Assembly: GCF_019655335.1 (NCBI RefSeq)
Contig: NZ_BPFD01000028.1
Location: 1 to 53,036, forward strand
Direction of reading: 5' to 3'
Source: Shewanella hafniensis
GTDB lineage: Bacteria; Pseudomonadota; Gammaproteobacteria; Enterobacterales; Shewanellaceae
Length of the DNA: 53,036 bases
The translations under genes and the position numbers were made by a program. The stretch's first letter is position 1. Each line of letters opens with the position of its first letter. Under the pieces are notes generated by a model. The model saw only the letters and a program-made list of their open reading frames with translations. It ran no database searches and had not been told where the DNA came from. This document shows positions 30,301-39,169 of this stretch, piece after piece.

Positions 30301-31084
30301 TAACTTTGAGCGCGGCGCCAATGCCGGTAGCTTTATGCATTTAGTATTAGAAGAGATTGATTTTACACAGGCAGAAATCGACTTACCGCTGCAATTGCCT
30401 AAAGCCATGCTGCAATACGGTATCGCGCCCGAGTGGCAAACGGTATTGCACACTTGGTATCTGGATGTGCTGCATGCGCCGCTCGGCTTAGCGTCGCAGG
30501 TCACTAGCCATGTAAGCGCCGTCAAACCAGCTCATCCAGAGCTGTGCTTAGCCAAGTTATCGCCACAGGATACCTTAGTCGAAATGGAATTTTATTTACC
30601 CTTAAGCGAACTTAAGGATACTGAGCTCAATGCGCTACTGCAGCAGTTTGGCTATGAGTCGACACTTAAGTTTGATGATCTCAAGGGCATGCTCAAGGGC
30701 TTTATCGATTTAACCTTTGAATACCAAGGAAAATATTATATCGCCGACTATAAGTCGAATCATTTAGGCGACAACATCAATGCCTATCATCAGAGCGCGT
30801 TGCAAAGTGCCATAACCGATCATAGCTACGATTTGCAGTACATCCTCTACTCATTGGCGCTACACAGGTATTTGAGTTTACGCCTGCCAAGTTATGACTA
30901 CGACAGCCATATCGGCGGTTGTTATTACTTGTTCTTACGGGGAATGTCGGCTCAGTATCCCGGCTACGGTGTTTATTACGACAAGCCGCCGAAGGCACTT
31001 ATCCTCGCGCTGGATTCACTATTTAATGACAATTTATTTCACAGTAGATTAGCTGGTGCAATCGATACAGGAGTCACGGCATGA
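27311..31084 (+). CDS. recB: RecBCD exonuclease V subunit RecB
   Basis: This 1257-residue 3'-to-5' SF1 helicase has a C-terminal nuclease. Walker A is SAGTGKT at 35-41 in EASAGTGKTYTIS, and other helicase motifs include VTFTNAATEELRDRI, LIDEFQDTDPLQ, LMIGDPKQAIYAFRGAD and TIHKSKGLEYP. The nuclease catalytic residues are D1133 in GFIDLTF and D1146-x-K1148 in ADYKSN, with the same spacing as D1067/D1080/K1082 of E. coli. Its start and stop each overlap the neighbouring rec gene by an ATGA. Confidence 0.97.
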   Translation: MSEPMQLNAAALHSVPQALDPLTLPFGGSRLIEASAGTGKTYTISGLYLRLLLGDGIAAPLTCEQILVVTFTNAATEELRDRIRRRIQIAFKCFLGLTIADPFVQALYDNTPESERAIALRRFDLALKSLDEAAIFTIHGFCQRILSDLAFESSLLFESDFTLDDSEFLHHAVRDFWREACYPLPDYLAQIIAKEFGEPDGLVKQLRPLLGASQAKPLKPALKFDALALSLRQSLERFKLAWPRERDGLLALLHSLPLNGTRFGKATDKYPKLAAMFDALDNWLAFGHGLPPLKELKALSLSELKLNKGGVIPSVSEAPLMDHMEQLATLIAAIKPAFLYSAKLGISERFAQQKQQKNVLTPDDLLTTLASALHANNETLPKAVATRFPVALIDEFQDTDPLQFAIFSGIYQGSYSFEQQGKNDTENKLSLLMIGDPKQAIYAFRGADIHTYIEARHHTQAHYHLDTNYRSSANMVAGVNHLFSQHHDPFISQSIPFDSVKTPSSAKGKILTEKTANPAALRLRLLSESAENGLNKTTARHLLAEDAAAQITHLLTDAANGECHSPKGPLIAKDIAILVRDRNEAAVMKTALSKRHIGAVFLSRDSVFDTLEAREMALILRSLANPKDERALRSALATALLGYSAEQIHAFNQDEEHRQLLLEQFFNLHQVWQKRGIMPALLSLANSTKLIDRLLHSASTQTDAQEQDATNGERRLTDFRHLAELLQQKATELDGISALLNWYEQQLIDNTGTDEQQLRLESEQNLVQIVTIHKSKGLEYPVCFVPFVSLARDNRRRPTPMLYHRTNDAGEQELVWDIEGTDDGWERAKQETLAEDLRLLYVALTRPVYLCYLYIANHSRQLKNGLKSQLHETAIGYLLGIGDSECDFARICNAAQQLAEDVEAISIDKVPDDIDERPLPSSQDIAHILSAKTLTRQYCTPWRVGSYSGLVKNTSHGKAAPGADDEILGTLEYTAAQTLSIADEASHDLQDDMLNRFNFERGANAGSFMHLVLEEIDFTQAEIDLPLQLPKAMLQYGIAPEWQTVLHTWYLDVLHAPLGLASQVTSHVSAVKPAHPELCLAKLSPQDTLVEMEFYLPLSELKDTELNALLQQFGYESTLKFDDLKGMLKGFIDLTFEYQGKYYIADYKSNHLGDNINAYHQSALQSAITDHSYDLQYILYSLALHRYLSLRLPSYDYDSHIGGCYYLFLRGMSAQYPGYGVYYDKPPKALILALDSLFNDNLFHSRLAGAIDTGVTA

Positions 31085-33315
31085 TGCGCTCAACCCAAGG
31101 GCTAAAGGCACATTCACTCACAGCCGCGAAATGGATAGATCATGGCGCAATCCAGCTTAGCGCGCCGCTGCCAGAGCTTTTAAAGCTGTGGGAGCAAGAA
31201 CGACTGCTTACACCGCTCGATCGGCATTTCGCACTCGAAATGAGCCGCTTGCATCCAAGTGACAGCCAACATCCCTTGTTTATTTTGCTGTGTGCGCTAT
31301 TAAGCCAGCAATTATCTTCACAGCACAGTTGCCTAGTGCTCGCCCATATCGTGCCGCTTAATCCTATGGCCGAGCAAAATAGCCATTGTAAAATCAGCTT
31401 AAGCCTAGAAGCGCTCACCGAGACCTTGCAAACCTTTGATGCCGTCGGTCAAGCGGGCAGTAACAAACCACTTATTTTTGATAATGGCAGACTCTATTTG
31501 CAGCGTTATCATCAATTTGAAACCTCAGTGGCCGCTTCGTTAATCTGCCTATCGGGCAGCGTATCTAAACACTCTGAAGAGGTAAGCCACCAAGAGCAAA
31601 CTCAAACCGCTAAGTTGCGGTCACTGCTAGATCAATTGTTTCCCGCCACTGTCAGCGCTCCCCATTCACTCACTACCAATGTACTCACTACCAGTGTAAT
31701 CACTAAAAGTGATAGCACACAAAGCACAGCACCCATTGATTGGCAAAAGGTCGCAACGGCCACTGCGCTGGGTAAAAAACTGGCGGTGATCACTGGTGGC
31801 CCAGGTACGGGCAAAACCACCACTGTGACTAAGCTTTTGTTATTGCTACAAATGGAATCACAGCAGGAAATTCGTTTAGTCGCGCCAACGGGAAAAGCGG
31901 CGGCTCGGTTAAGCGAATCAATCAAAGCCTCAAAAGCGCGTCTGGCGAAGGAACTCAGCGCCCATACTGATGTTGTTGATGAAGCTCGCAATAGAAATAA
32001 TCAAGACTTTTTAACGGCACTGGGGCGCATTCCAGAGGAAGCATCAACCTTACACAGACTGCTTGGGGTGATTCCCAATTCGCCGCACTTTCGCCACCAT
32101 CAAGGTAATCCGCTTAGGCTCGACTTATTAATCGTCGACGAAGCCTCTATGGTCGATTTGCCCATGATGTATAAGCTGCTGAGCGCACTGCCTGAGCACG
32201 CCAGTTTGATTTTACTCGGCGATCAGGATCAACTCGCCTCGGTTGAAGCCGGCGCTGTGCTCGCCGATATTTGTGCGGGCCTGAAAATACCAGTAGAACC
32301 CAATAACCTTGCGCAAAATAACACAGCATCTAACAACTCTGCTCTGTGGCAAATGCGCTATTCCAAGGAGCAAGCTGAGCGTCTGAGCGCGTTAACGGGG
32401 TTTGAGTTAACACCCTATATCAGCGACGCGCCTAAACTTGGCGATAGCTTGTGTATGCTGATGCACAGCCACAGATTTAAAGGCGATGCAGGGATTGGAC
32501 AACTTGCGAGCGCCGTTAATCGCGCGGATCTTCAAGGTATTTTGCAAGTATGGCAACAGGGACCCGCAGAATTAAGCTGGTTAGAACACAGCATGGCTTT
32601 AAGCCAAACCCAAGCCAAAGTGAGCGAGCCTGCTAATAATATGGGACTCAATTTACTGCTAGAGCAAGCCTGCCAGCAATATGGTATTTATCTCAGCGCC
32701 TTGAATAGCGATGTAAACATTAGCGATGAAAATCATAGTGATTTAAGTAAGCGTCCAAGCACAGCTGAGATCATAGAAAGCTTTAACCAGTACCGCATTT
32801 TATGCGCCATGCGCTCAGGCGATTATGGGGTTGAAGGCATCAATCAGTATGTAACTCAAGCATTGGCCAATGCCAAGCTGATTAAACCGCTACAGGAGTT
32901 TTATCTGGGTCGGCCGATTATCATCCAAAGCAATGACTATAACTTAGGCCTGTTTAACGGTGATATCGGATTGATTTTGCAGGATGAAGATAAACCCGAA
33001 CGTTTAATGGCGCACTTCATCAAGGCCGATGGCAGCCTGCTAAAAGTCTTGCCAGCCCGTTTGCCCAGCCATGAAACCTGTTACGCCATGACAGTACACA
33101 AAAGCCAAGGCAGCGAATTTAGCCGCGTGGCCTTAGTGCTGCCGCCAAGTCCCAGCTTAGCCCAATGGCAACTGCTGACTAAAGAGTTGGTTTACACCGC
33201 CATCACCCGCGCTAAAGTGCACTTTACCTGCTTAGGCACCCAGCACGTATTCGAGCGGGCCAGTAGCCAAGCCACTCAACGCGCATCGGGTCTTGCTGAC
33301 AGGCTTTGGGATTAA
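31081..33315 (+). CDS. recD: RecBCD exonuclease V subunit RecD
   Basis: This 744-residue 5'-to-3' SF1 helicase has Walker A GGPGTGKT at 239-246 and further motifs LIVDEASMVDLPMM, LLGDQDQLASVEAGAV and AMTVHKSQGSEFSRVALVLP. It is about 135 residues longer than E. coli RecD. Extra sequence lies in a Ser/Thr-rich linker before the helicase core (about 185-225) and in insertions around 405-445 and 515-560. The family match is unambiguous. It ends the recCBD operon. Confidence 0.96.
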   Translation: MMRSTQGLKAHSLTAAKWIDHGAIQLSAPLPELLKLWEQERLLTPLDRHFALEMSRLHPSDSQHPLFILLCALLSQQLSSQHSCLVLAHIVPLNPMAEQNSHCKISLSLEALTETLQTFDAVGQAGSNKPLIFDNGRLYLQRYHQFETSVAASLICLSGSVSKHSEEVSHQEQTQTAKLRSLLDQLFPATVSAPHSLTTNVLTTSVITKSDSTQSTAPIDWQKVATATALGKKLAVITGGPGTGKTTTVTKLLLLLQMESQQEIRLVAPTGKAAARLSESIKASKARLAKELSAHTDVVDEARNRNNQDFLTALGRIPEEASTLHRLLGVIPNSPHFRHHQGNPLRLDLLIVDEASMVDLPMMYKLLSALPEHASLILLGDQDQLASVEAGAVLADICAGLKIPVEPNNLAQNNTASNNSALWQMRYSKEQAERLSALTGFELTPYISDAPKLGDSLCMLMHSHRFKGDAGIGQLASAVNRADLQGILQVWQQGPAELSWLEHSMALSQTQAKVSEPANNMGLNLLLEQACQQYGIYLSALNSDVNISDENHSDLSKRPSTAEIIESFNQYRILCAMRSGDYGVEGINQYVTQALANAKLIKPLQEFYLGRPIIIQSNDYNLGLFNGDIGLILQDEDKPERLMAHFIKADGSLLKVLPARLPSHETCYAMTVHKSQGSEFSRVALVLPPSPSLAQWQLLTKELVYTAITRAKVHFTCLGTQHVFERASSQATQRASGLADRLWD

Positions 33316-33336
33316 GTTAGGTTGGGTTGGGTTCGT

Positions 33337-33795
33337 TTAACTCAAGACTAAGCTGTAACGAAAAGAGGTTTTGGTAAACCCTATACTTTCATAGTATTGC
33401 TGCGTGGCAATGCGCTGGGTCGATGTAGTGAGTTCGAGTAACTGACAGGCTTCTTGTCTTCCCCGCGCTTTAGCAAAATCAATCAGCTGAGTGCCGATGC
33501 CCTGACCTCGCATATAGGCATCCACTACTATCGCCGTAATGCGACAAATACGACTTAAAGCGGGGAAATAATCAAAGAACATCAAGGCCATCACAGCAAC
33601 AACTTGCGGCTCACACAGCGCATTGAGTTGCTCGTATACCAGTAACTCATCAGTGCGAGAATGGGGATTATCTTGGCACTCGGTTAACGTCTTGGCTAAC
33701 GCGGCCACAGGTAAAACATAACCTAGCTGCTCAAGTAGCAGTTGAATACTCTGTGCATCGTGTAACTGAGCTAACCGAATGTTTTTATTCATCAT
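33337..33795 (-). CDS. GNAT-family N-acetyltransferase
   Basis: This 152-residue protein starts at the ATG at 33795 (MMNKNIRLAQLHDAQSIQLL), with GAGGG upstream; a TTG at 33822 is the longer alternative. The acetyl-CoA binding loop is the segment VVDAYMRGQGIGTQLIDFAK, the Q/RxxGxG/A motif of GNAT enzymes. The C-terminal part QYYESIGFTKTSFRY is also typical. The substrate cannot be told from sequence. It is convergent with recD, with 21 bases between stops. Confidence 0.85.
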   Translation of the reverse strand: MMNKNIRLAQLHDAQSIQLLLEQLGYVLPVAALAKTLTECQDNPHSRTDELLVYEQLNALCEPQVVAVMALMFFDYFPALSRICRITAIVVDAYMRGQGIGTQLIDFAKARGRQEACQLLELTTSTQRIATQQYYESIGFTKTSFRYSLVLS

Positions 33796-34172
33796 ACAGA
33801 TTTTACCCTCGTCATTTACCAAAACTCATTACGATGACTTTCAACCAAGTATTCCCTACAACAATGCCATGTTGAAACGCATCCCGAATGCTAATTTTTT
33901 TCGCGGCTATTCATCGCAGCGAATAGTGACTCCACAATTGCAAGACATTGTCAGTTAACCCCACAAAAATCAAAATAAACTCGCCAAATGCACAAGCCCT
34001 TATTTGCAATGCGATCAAATGCGTTAAAATTCACCACTTAATAGCCGCCAGTCAGCAAAACCTTGCACTCATAGGGACAAGAAAACTAAGATGACAGCGG
34101 TTGTACTATAGGATGATGTTCGTATTGCCACAGGCCGATATCATCCGATTTTGCTCACTTTGAGGAATCACA
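33796..34172. other. Divergent intergenic region between the acetyltransferase and ddl
   Basis: No gene is seen here. It must hold the divergent promoters. A weak candidate for ddl is TTGCAA (34004-34009) with TAAAAT (34025-34030) at a 15-base spacing, which is suboptimal. GAGGAA precedes the ddl start codon. Confidence 0.4.
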
Positions 34173-35186
34173 ATGTCTAAGATCAATCTGCTTTTGCTGT
34201 GCGGCGGCGGAAGTGCCGAACACGATATTTCATTAATGTCGGCCAACTATTTTGAAACCTCACTGGCAAAATCTGAGCAGTTTTCTGTGTTGCGCGTCGA
34301 GCTGGATAAATTCGGCCAGTACCGCACCGCCGCAGGTGACGACTGCGAACTGACCAATAGCCGCGAAATTCGCTTCCGTGATGAAAGCAAAACGCCATGG
34401 CCGGTCGATTATGTTATTCCTTGCATTCATGGCTATCCCGGTGAGACCGGCGACATTCAATCCTATTTTAATCTGATCCAACTGCCCTATTTTGGCTGTG
34501 AATCCGAAGCGAGCAGCAACTGCTTCAATAAGATCACCGCTAAAATGTGGTTCTCGGCCTTAGGTATTCCGAATACGCCGTATATTTTCCTGAATCAGTT
34601 CGATGATGCGGCAATTGAGCAAACCCAAGCAGCATTGGCACAATGGGGATCGATCTTCGTCAAAGCAGCCTCACAGGGTTCTTCTGTCGGTTGTTACAAA
34701 GTGGACGACAGCAATAAAGTTGCAGGCGTACTCAAGGATGCGTTTGGCTATGCGCCCTATGTGATCGTTGAAAAAACCATAAAAGCCCGCGAGTTAGAAG
34801 TGGCAGTCTACGAGTACAATGGTGAAGTGGTGGCGACAGTGCCAGGTGAAATCATCTGTGATAGCAACACCTTTTACACCTTCGATGAGAAATACGCCAA
34901 AAACAGTAAAGCGCGCACCGATGTTGTCGCGCAGCATGTGTCAGCTGAGATCAGCGAACAGATCCGTGCTTATGCAATCAAGGCATTTAAAGGAATGAAG
35001 CTGCGTCACTTATCGCGCATCGACTTTTTCTTAACCGCGGACAATGAAATTCTATTGAATGAAATCAATACTTTCCCAGGTTCTACGCCGATTTCTATGT
35101 TCCCTAAAATGCTGCAAAATCACGGTCACGATTTTACGCAATACTTGAGCCTAGTGATTAACGGTCAGCTAACCGCTAAATCTTAA
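34173..35186 (+). CDS. ddl: D-alanine--D-alanine ligase
   Basis: This 337-residue ATP-grasp enzyme joins two D-alanines for peptidoglycan precursors. Signatures include the N-terminal [41 protein letters not shown] (ATP-binding loop), SRIDFFL and [19 protein letters not shown] (metal ligands and substrate site). It stands alone rather than in the dcw cluster and is closer to the DdlA type in layout. GAGGAA lies upstream of the ATG. A strong terminator follows at 35248. Confidence 0.95.
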   Translation: MSKINLLLLCGGGSAEHDISLMSANYFETSLAKSEQFSVLRVELDKFGQYRTAAGDDCELTNSREIRFRDESKTPWPVDYVIPCIHGYPGETGDIQSYFNLIQLPYFGCESEASSNCFNKITAKMWFSALGIPNTPYIFLNQFDDAAIEQTQAALAQWGSIFVKAASQGSSVGCYKVDDSNKVAGVLKDAFGYAPYVIVEKTIKARELEVAVYEYNGEVVATVPGEIICDSNTFYTFDEKYAKNSKARTDVVAQHVSAEISEQIRAYAIKAFKGMKLRHLSRIDFFLTADNEILLNEINTFPGSTPISMFPKMLQNHGHDFTQYLSLVINGQLTAKS

Positions 35187-35247
35187 CATTCATCAAGCTG
35201 ACTCAGTGTGCACGCCTATACTCAGTGCAACACCCGTTTTCAGTCAT

Positions 35248-35274
35248 AAAAAGAGCGCCGAGGCGCTCTTTTTA
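35248..35274 (+). terminator. Intrinsic terminator of ddl
   Basis: The stem AAAAAGAGCGCC / GGCGCTCTTTTT lies around GA and is followed by more T residues. It is symmetric, so it can also serve the convergent gene on the minus strand. Confidence 0.88.
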
Positions 35275-35409
35275 TTTGTTATTTTTCAATACTATATTCC
35301 TCAATATTGGATTATTAACTTACATCTAAACCCAATATATCAATCAGGCTGTCGCAGGTTAAGCCGCCCTCATATTTAGGTCAAACATCAAAGCTCCAAT
35401 ACCAAGAAC

Positions 35410-37659
35410 CTAATGCAGCTCAGCTTGCTTTGCCAACAGCGCAAAGAAAGCGGCTTTTGGCATAGGTTTATAGAAAAGATAGCCTTGAATTTCTTGAATA
35501 TGATTTGACATTACAAATTTAAGCTGGGACTCCGTTTCTACCCCTTCTGCCGTCACAGTTAAATCTAACGCATGGCTTAACCGCACTATGGCCTCCACCA
35601 ACGCTTCGTGACGTTTGCCTTCATCTAATCTGTCGATAAAGCTCTTATCGATTTTAATTTGATCGATAGGGAAATTAGCCAAATAGGATAAGGACGAATA
35701 GCCAGTGCCAAAGTCGTCCAATGAAATGTTAATCCCCTTAAGCCGCAAACCATTCAGTACATCAATAAGATGTGTATGTTGCTTCATCAGCAAAGACTCA
35801 GTGATCTCAAGGGTTAACCTGTCGTAGGGGAAATCTGTTACTTCGAGTTGCTCGGTAATCTCAGCGAAGGAATCCACAAAGGCATCTTGCAGTTCATGGG
35901 ACCAAAACTCAAAGGTCGACACATTTACCGATAAGTTAATCGGCCAATTATGAGCCTGCATCTCTAAGATGGTTTGCATAGCGCCAAGGCGCACATCTCG
36001 ACCAATATCAACAATTAAGCCGCTGTTCTCCGCGATAGGAATAAACTCATCGGGGGGAATGAATTGCCCTTCAAGCTGCCAACGAAGTAAAACCTCGGCG
36101 CGAACAATCAAACCTGTGGTCGCATTCACTATGGGCTGGTAATAAAGCTCGAAGGTCTGTTGATCGAGTGCCTGCTTGAGTTGATTATGAAGGCTGGCAA
36201 TGCGCTCGGCATTGAGCTGCATTTGCTCAGTAAAAAAATGATATCGATTACGACCGTTAGCCTTTGAAATATACATGGCCTGATCGGCGCAATTTAACAG
36301 CTGCTCGAGATCGAGGGCATCTTCTGGAAAACGGGCAATCCCAATACTTACCGAGCTATATACGCCTTTGCCATCGGCAAGTACATAACGTTTTGCCACA
36401 TGCTTATTAATTGTTTCAGCAAGTTGCGCCAACTCTTTCTGATTGACTATCCCAGGTAATAGCAAGGCAAACTCATCACCGCCGAGGCGTGCAAACATCA
36501 TAGTGTCATTGAGACATTCACAAATCTGCCGCACCACTTGCACTAATAATGCATCACCTTTGTCGTGGCCATGGGTGTCGTTAACTTGCTTAAAGTTATC
36601 TAAATCCATCAGCATAAAACTAAAGCCGGGCGTCAGGCTGTCGGAGGTAATTAAGGATTGGATCTGTTTAAACAAGGCATTACGGTTAGCAAGCCCAGTT
36701 AGCGAGTCATTATTGGCCTGATACTTAATCAGCTGTGCCGCTTTTTTACGTTCGCTAATATCGGAAAATAACCACGCAAAACACGGCTGTAATCCATTAG
36801 GCTCTCGAAATGTGCTGACGATAAGGTCAAGGTAAAATTCCTCGCCATTGCCCCTTAAGCCAACCAATTCACCCTGCCACATTTTATCCTGCGCTAAATG
36901 CTCAAATAGGCCGACTAACTCATTGGGTTGAGACGCAGACAAAAACATCTTAGGATTAAAGTTTGCTATATCAATATTTTGCGGAAGAACGATGTGTTTA
37001 AAAGCGGGGTTAGCATAGAGGACGGAATCATCAGAATTGGAGATAACCAACGCCAAAGGTAAGCGATCAAAAATTTTCACCGCTAAATGCTGAAACTCCA
37101 TTGCCCGACTGCGCTCAATGGCCAAACTGGCTAATCGTGCCGCCTCTGAAATCAGCTCTAAATCAAGCTCGGTTGGGGACTTTATTGTATCGTAGTACAT
37201 GGCAAATGTACCGAGCACTTTGCCTTGATTATCTTTGATAGGTTCAGACCAACAAGATTTAAGACCGGCGCGTAATGGCAGTTCTTTATAATTTTCCCAA
37301 TAAGGATGCGTAGCTATGTCTTCAACAATGATGCGCTTTGCAAAATAAGCCGCGGTGCCGCAGGAGCCGACATTTGGGCCAATCTCTACCCCATTAATTG
37401 CTTGGTTGTAACTGTCGGGTAAATGGGGCGCAGCGCCTAACAACAAACGTTTGCCGTCACCGCTGAGCAGTAATATAGATCCACGAGTACCTATCTTTTG
37501 CGCTTCGATTTTTAGCACTAAGGCGTGCAAGATTTCATGTAGCGGTGCGCCATTGAGCAGCATAGAGAGAATACTGCTATAGCAAGCTATGCTGACATTA
37601 TGGGCGAGTTTAACATCAGTATGGTCGAGCAGATCTGGAAGATTAACGCCGTACGCCAT
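35410..37659 (-). CDS. GAF-PAS-GGDEF-EAL dual-domain c-di-GMP protein
   Basis: This 749-residue cytoplasmic protein has a GAF domain (about 20-185, with the VGSCGTAAYF and YYDTIKSPTELDLELI signatures), a PAS domain (about 195-315, ending DISERKKAAQ), a GGDEF domain with an intact motif at 393-397 (LGGDEFAL) and an EAL domain reading EVL at 522-524. The EAL metal and catalytic residues look present, including D648-D649 and the AEGVETESQ glutamate, so both cyclase and phosphodiesterase activities are possible. The ATG at 37659 has AAGGGA five bases upstream. The GAF domain suggests control by a small ligand or redox signal. Confidence 0.9.
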   Translation of the reverse strand: MAYGVNLPDLLDHTDVKLAHNVSIACYSSILSMLLNGAPLHEILHALVLKIEAQKIGTRGSILLLSGDGKRLLLGAAPHLPDSYNQAINGVEIGPNVGSCGTAAYFAKRIIVEDIATHPYWENYKELPLRAGLKSCWSEPIKDNQGKVLGTFAMYYDTIKSPTELDLELISEAARLASLAIERSRAMEFQHLAVKIFDRLPLALVISNSDDSVLYANPAFKHIVLPQNIDIANFNPKMFLSASQPNELVGLFEHLAQDKMWQGELVGLRGNGEEFYLDLIVSTFREPNGLQPCFAWLFSDISERKKAAQLIKYQANNDSLTGLANRNALFKQIQSLITSDSLTPGFSFMLMDLDNFKQVNDTHGHDKGDALLVQVVRQICECLNDTMMFARLGGDEFALLLPGIVNQKELAQLAETINKHVAKRYVLADGKGVYSSVSIGIARFPEDALDLEQLLNCADQAMYISKANGRNRYHFFTEQMQLNAERIASLHNQLKQALDQQTFELYYQPIVNATTGLIVRAEVLLRWQLEGQFIPPDEFIPIAENSGLIVDIGRDVRLGAMQTILEMQAHNWPINLSVNVSTFEFWSHELQDAFVDSFAEITEQLEVTDFPYDRLTLEITESLLMKQHTHLIDVLNGLRLKGINISLDDFGTGYSSLSYLANFPIDQIKIDKSFIDRLDEGKRHEALVEAIVRLSHALDLTVTAEGVETESQLKFVMSNHIQEIQGYLFYKPMPKAAFFALLAKQAELH

Positions 37660-37809
37660 AATTCCCTTACAAACAAAGTTGCAATATAAATACTGATTAA
37701 CAATGTTAAGAATATTTATAACTTATTGGAAATTTTAGGCACTAATATTAACTAAGTAAACCCTGAATGAATGGCATAAAGGGCTTACTTTAGTCTTAAC
37801 CGCAAGGCT

Positions 37810-39024
37810 TTACTCTTGAATACGTTCAAGTTTTGCAAGGTAAAAGCCATCAAATCCGCTATCTGCAGGGCTAATACTTTCATCCTCAATTAGGCGGAAA
37901 TTAGGATTCTCAGCTAAAAACGCATCGACTTGACCGCGGTTTTCACAGGGGAAGATAGAACAGGTCGCATAAACCACTATGCCACCAACCTTCACCATGC
38001 GGCTATAACTGCTCAAAATGTGCTTTTGCAGATCCATTAACACGGGTAAACGCTCGACGGTATCACGCCATTTTGCATCGGGATTACGCTTTAATACACC
38101 TAACCCCGAGCATGGCACATCGAGTAATACCCGATCGGCGCTGAGCTTTAAGCGTTTAATGGTTTTACTGCTGGCAATCACGCGGGTTTCGACATTGTGC
38201 GCCCCATTACGACGGGCACGCTCTTTGAGCTTGTCGAGTTTCCATTGCTCCACATCCATGGCTAACAAGCGCCCTTTGCCCTGCATTTGCGCGGCTATGT
38301 GTAATGTTTTTCCACCCGCACCTGCGCAAGCATCGATGACTTTCATACCCGGTTTGGCATCAAGCGCTGCCGCCACGCGCTGAGAGCCCGCATCTTGCTG
38401 CTCGAATAAACCATCTTTAAAGCTTTGGGTACGGAACAAGGCAGAATCGGAGGTCACTTCAAGGGCAGAATCAACCCCATCAACGCTCAGCGTGCTCACA
38501 AACTCTGCGGCAAGCTTAGCGGCCAATTGATCACGTGTTACTTTAAGGGCATTTGCGCGTAAAAAACGTTTCGGCGCAGTGCTTAACGCGGCACGCTCCT
38601 TGTCCCAAGACTCACCTAATTGCTCACGGCCCATCGCATCAAGCCACTCAGGGCAACCGTCCCACAGTACAGGCTTAGTTTTCGCTTGCTCGGTGCGCTC
38701 GCTCAAACGCGCCTCATCGACTTGCAGCGAATATTGCATTTTAGGCAGTTCAAGCCCGTGGAATAAATGCCACGCATTAAGCAATTTAGAGCCAAAACGC
38801 TCCATCTCATCTGGACTGATTTCCGCCAGATAACAATATAAATTTAAGCGACGTAGGATATCACCCGTCGTTAATGCGATACGCGCCTGTTCGGCGGGTA
38901 CCAATTGCAACCCAGAAAAATGCTGAGAATAGGCCCGATCTAAGGGTTTCCCTTGGCTCAGCACCATAGTTAAGATACTGATCACTAATTCGTTCGAGCT
39001 GGCAGAAAGCGGAGAATTCAACAT
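37810..39024 (-). CDS. RsmB/NOP-family RNA (cytosine-5) methyltransferase
   Basis: This 404-residue S-adenosylmethionine-dependent enzyme has motif I VIDACAGAGGKTLH, the first catalytic cysteine C305 in DVPCSGLGVLKR and the second, C355, in ATCSIFPCEN. The 50-residue spacing between them equals that of E. coli RsmB. The N-terminal 150 residues differ from the NusB-like domain of RsmB, and there is no fmt/def context, so this is probably a paralogue with another RNA target. It lies on the same strand as the GGDEF-EAL gene, 150 bases upstream of it. Confidence 0.88.
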   Translation of the reverse strand: MLNSPLSASSNELVISILTMVLSQGKPLDRAYSQHFSGLQLVPAEQARIALTTGDILRRLNLYCYLAEISPDEMERFGSKLLNAWHLFHGLELPKMQYSLQVDEARLSERTEQAKTKPVLWDGCPEWLDAMGREQLGESWDKERAALSTAPKRFLRANALKVTRDQLAAKLAAEFVSTLSVDGVDSALEVTSDSALFRTQSFKDGLFEQQDAGSQRVAAALDAKPGMKVIDACAGAGGKTLHIAAQMQGKGRLLAMDVEQWKLDKLKERARRNGAHNVETRVIASSKTIKRLKLSADRVLLDVPCSGLGVLKRNPDAKWRDTVERLPVLMDLQKHILSSYSRMVKVGGIVVYATCSIFPCENRGQVDAFLAENPNFRLIEDESISPADSGFDGFYLAKLERIQE

Positions 39025-39121
39025 TTAAAAGGTCACCATGAATGATAAAACCGGAGGATCATAGGAGGTCAGGCCCTAATACGCAAGCACGCTGGCGCTG
39101 AGTTAAGGTTAAAGCCATAAA

Positions 39122-39149
39122 AAAAAGCGATCCAGAGGGATCGCTTTTT
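39122..39149 (-). terminator. Intrinsic terminator downstream of the sugar permease
   Basis: The stem AAAAAGCGATCC / GGATCGCTTTTT has an AGAG loop, with A- and T-runs on both flanks. It lies 20 bases past the stop codon of the minus-strand permease gene. Confidence 0.88.
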
Positions 39150-39169
39150 AGTTTAACTCTGTTAAACCG

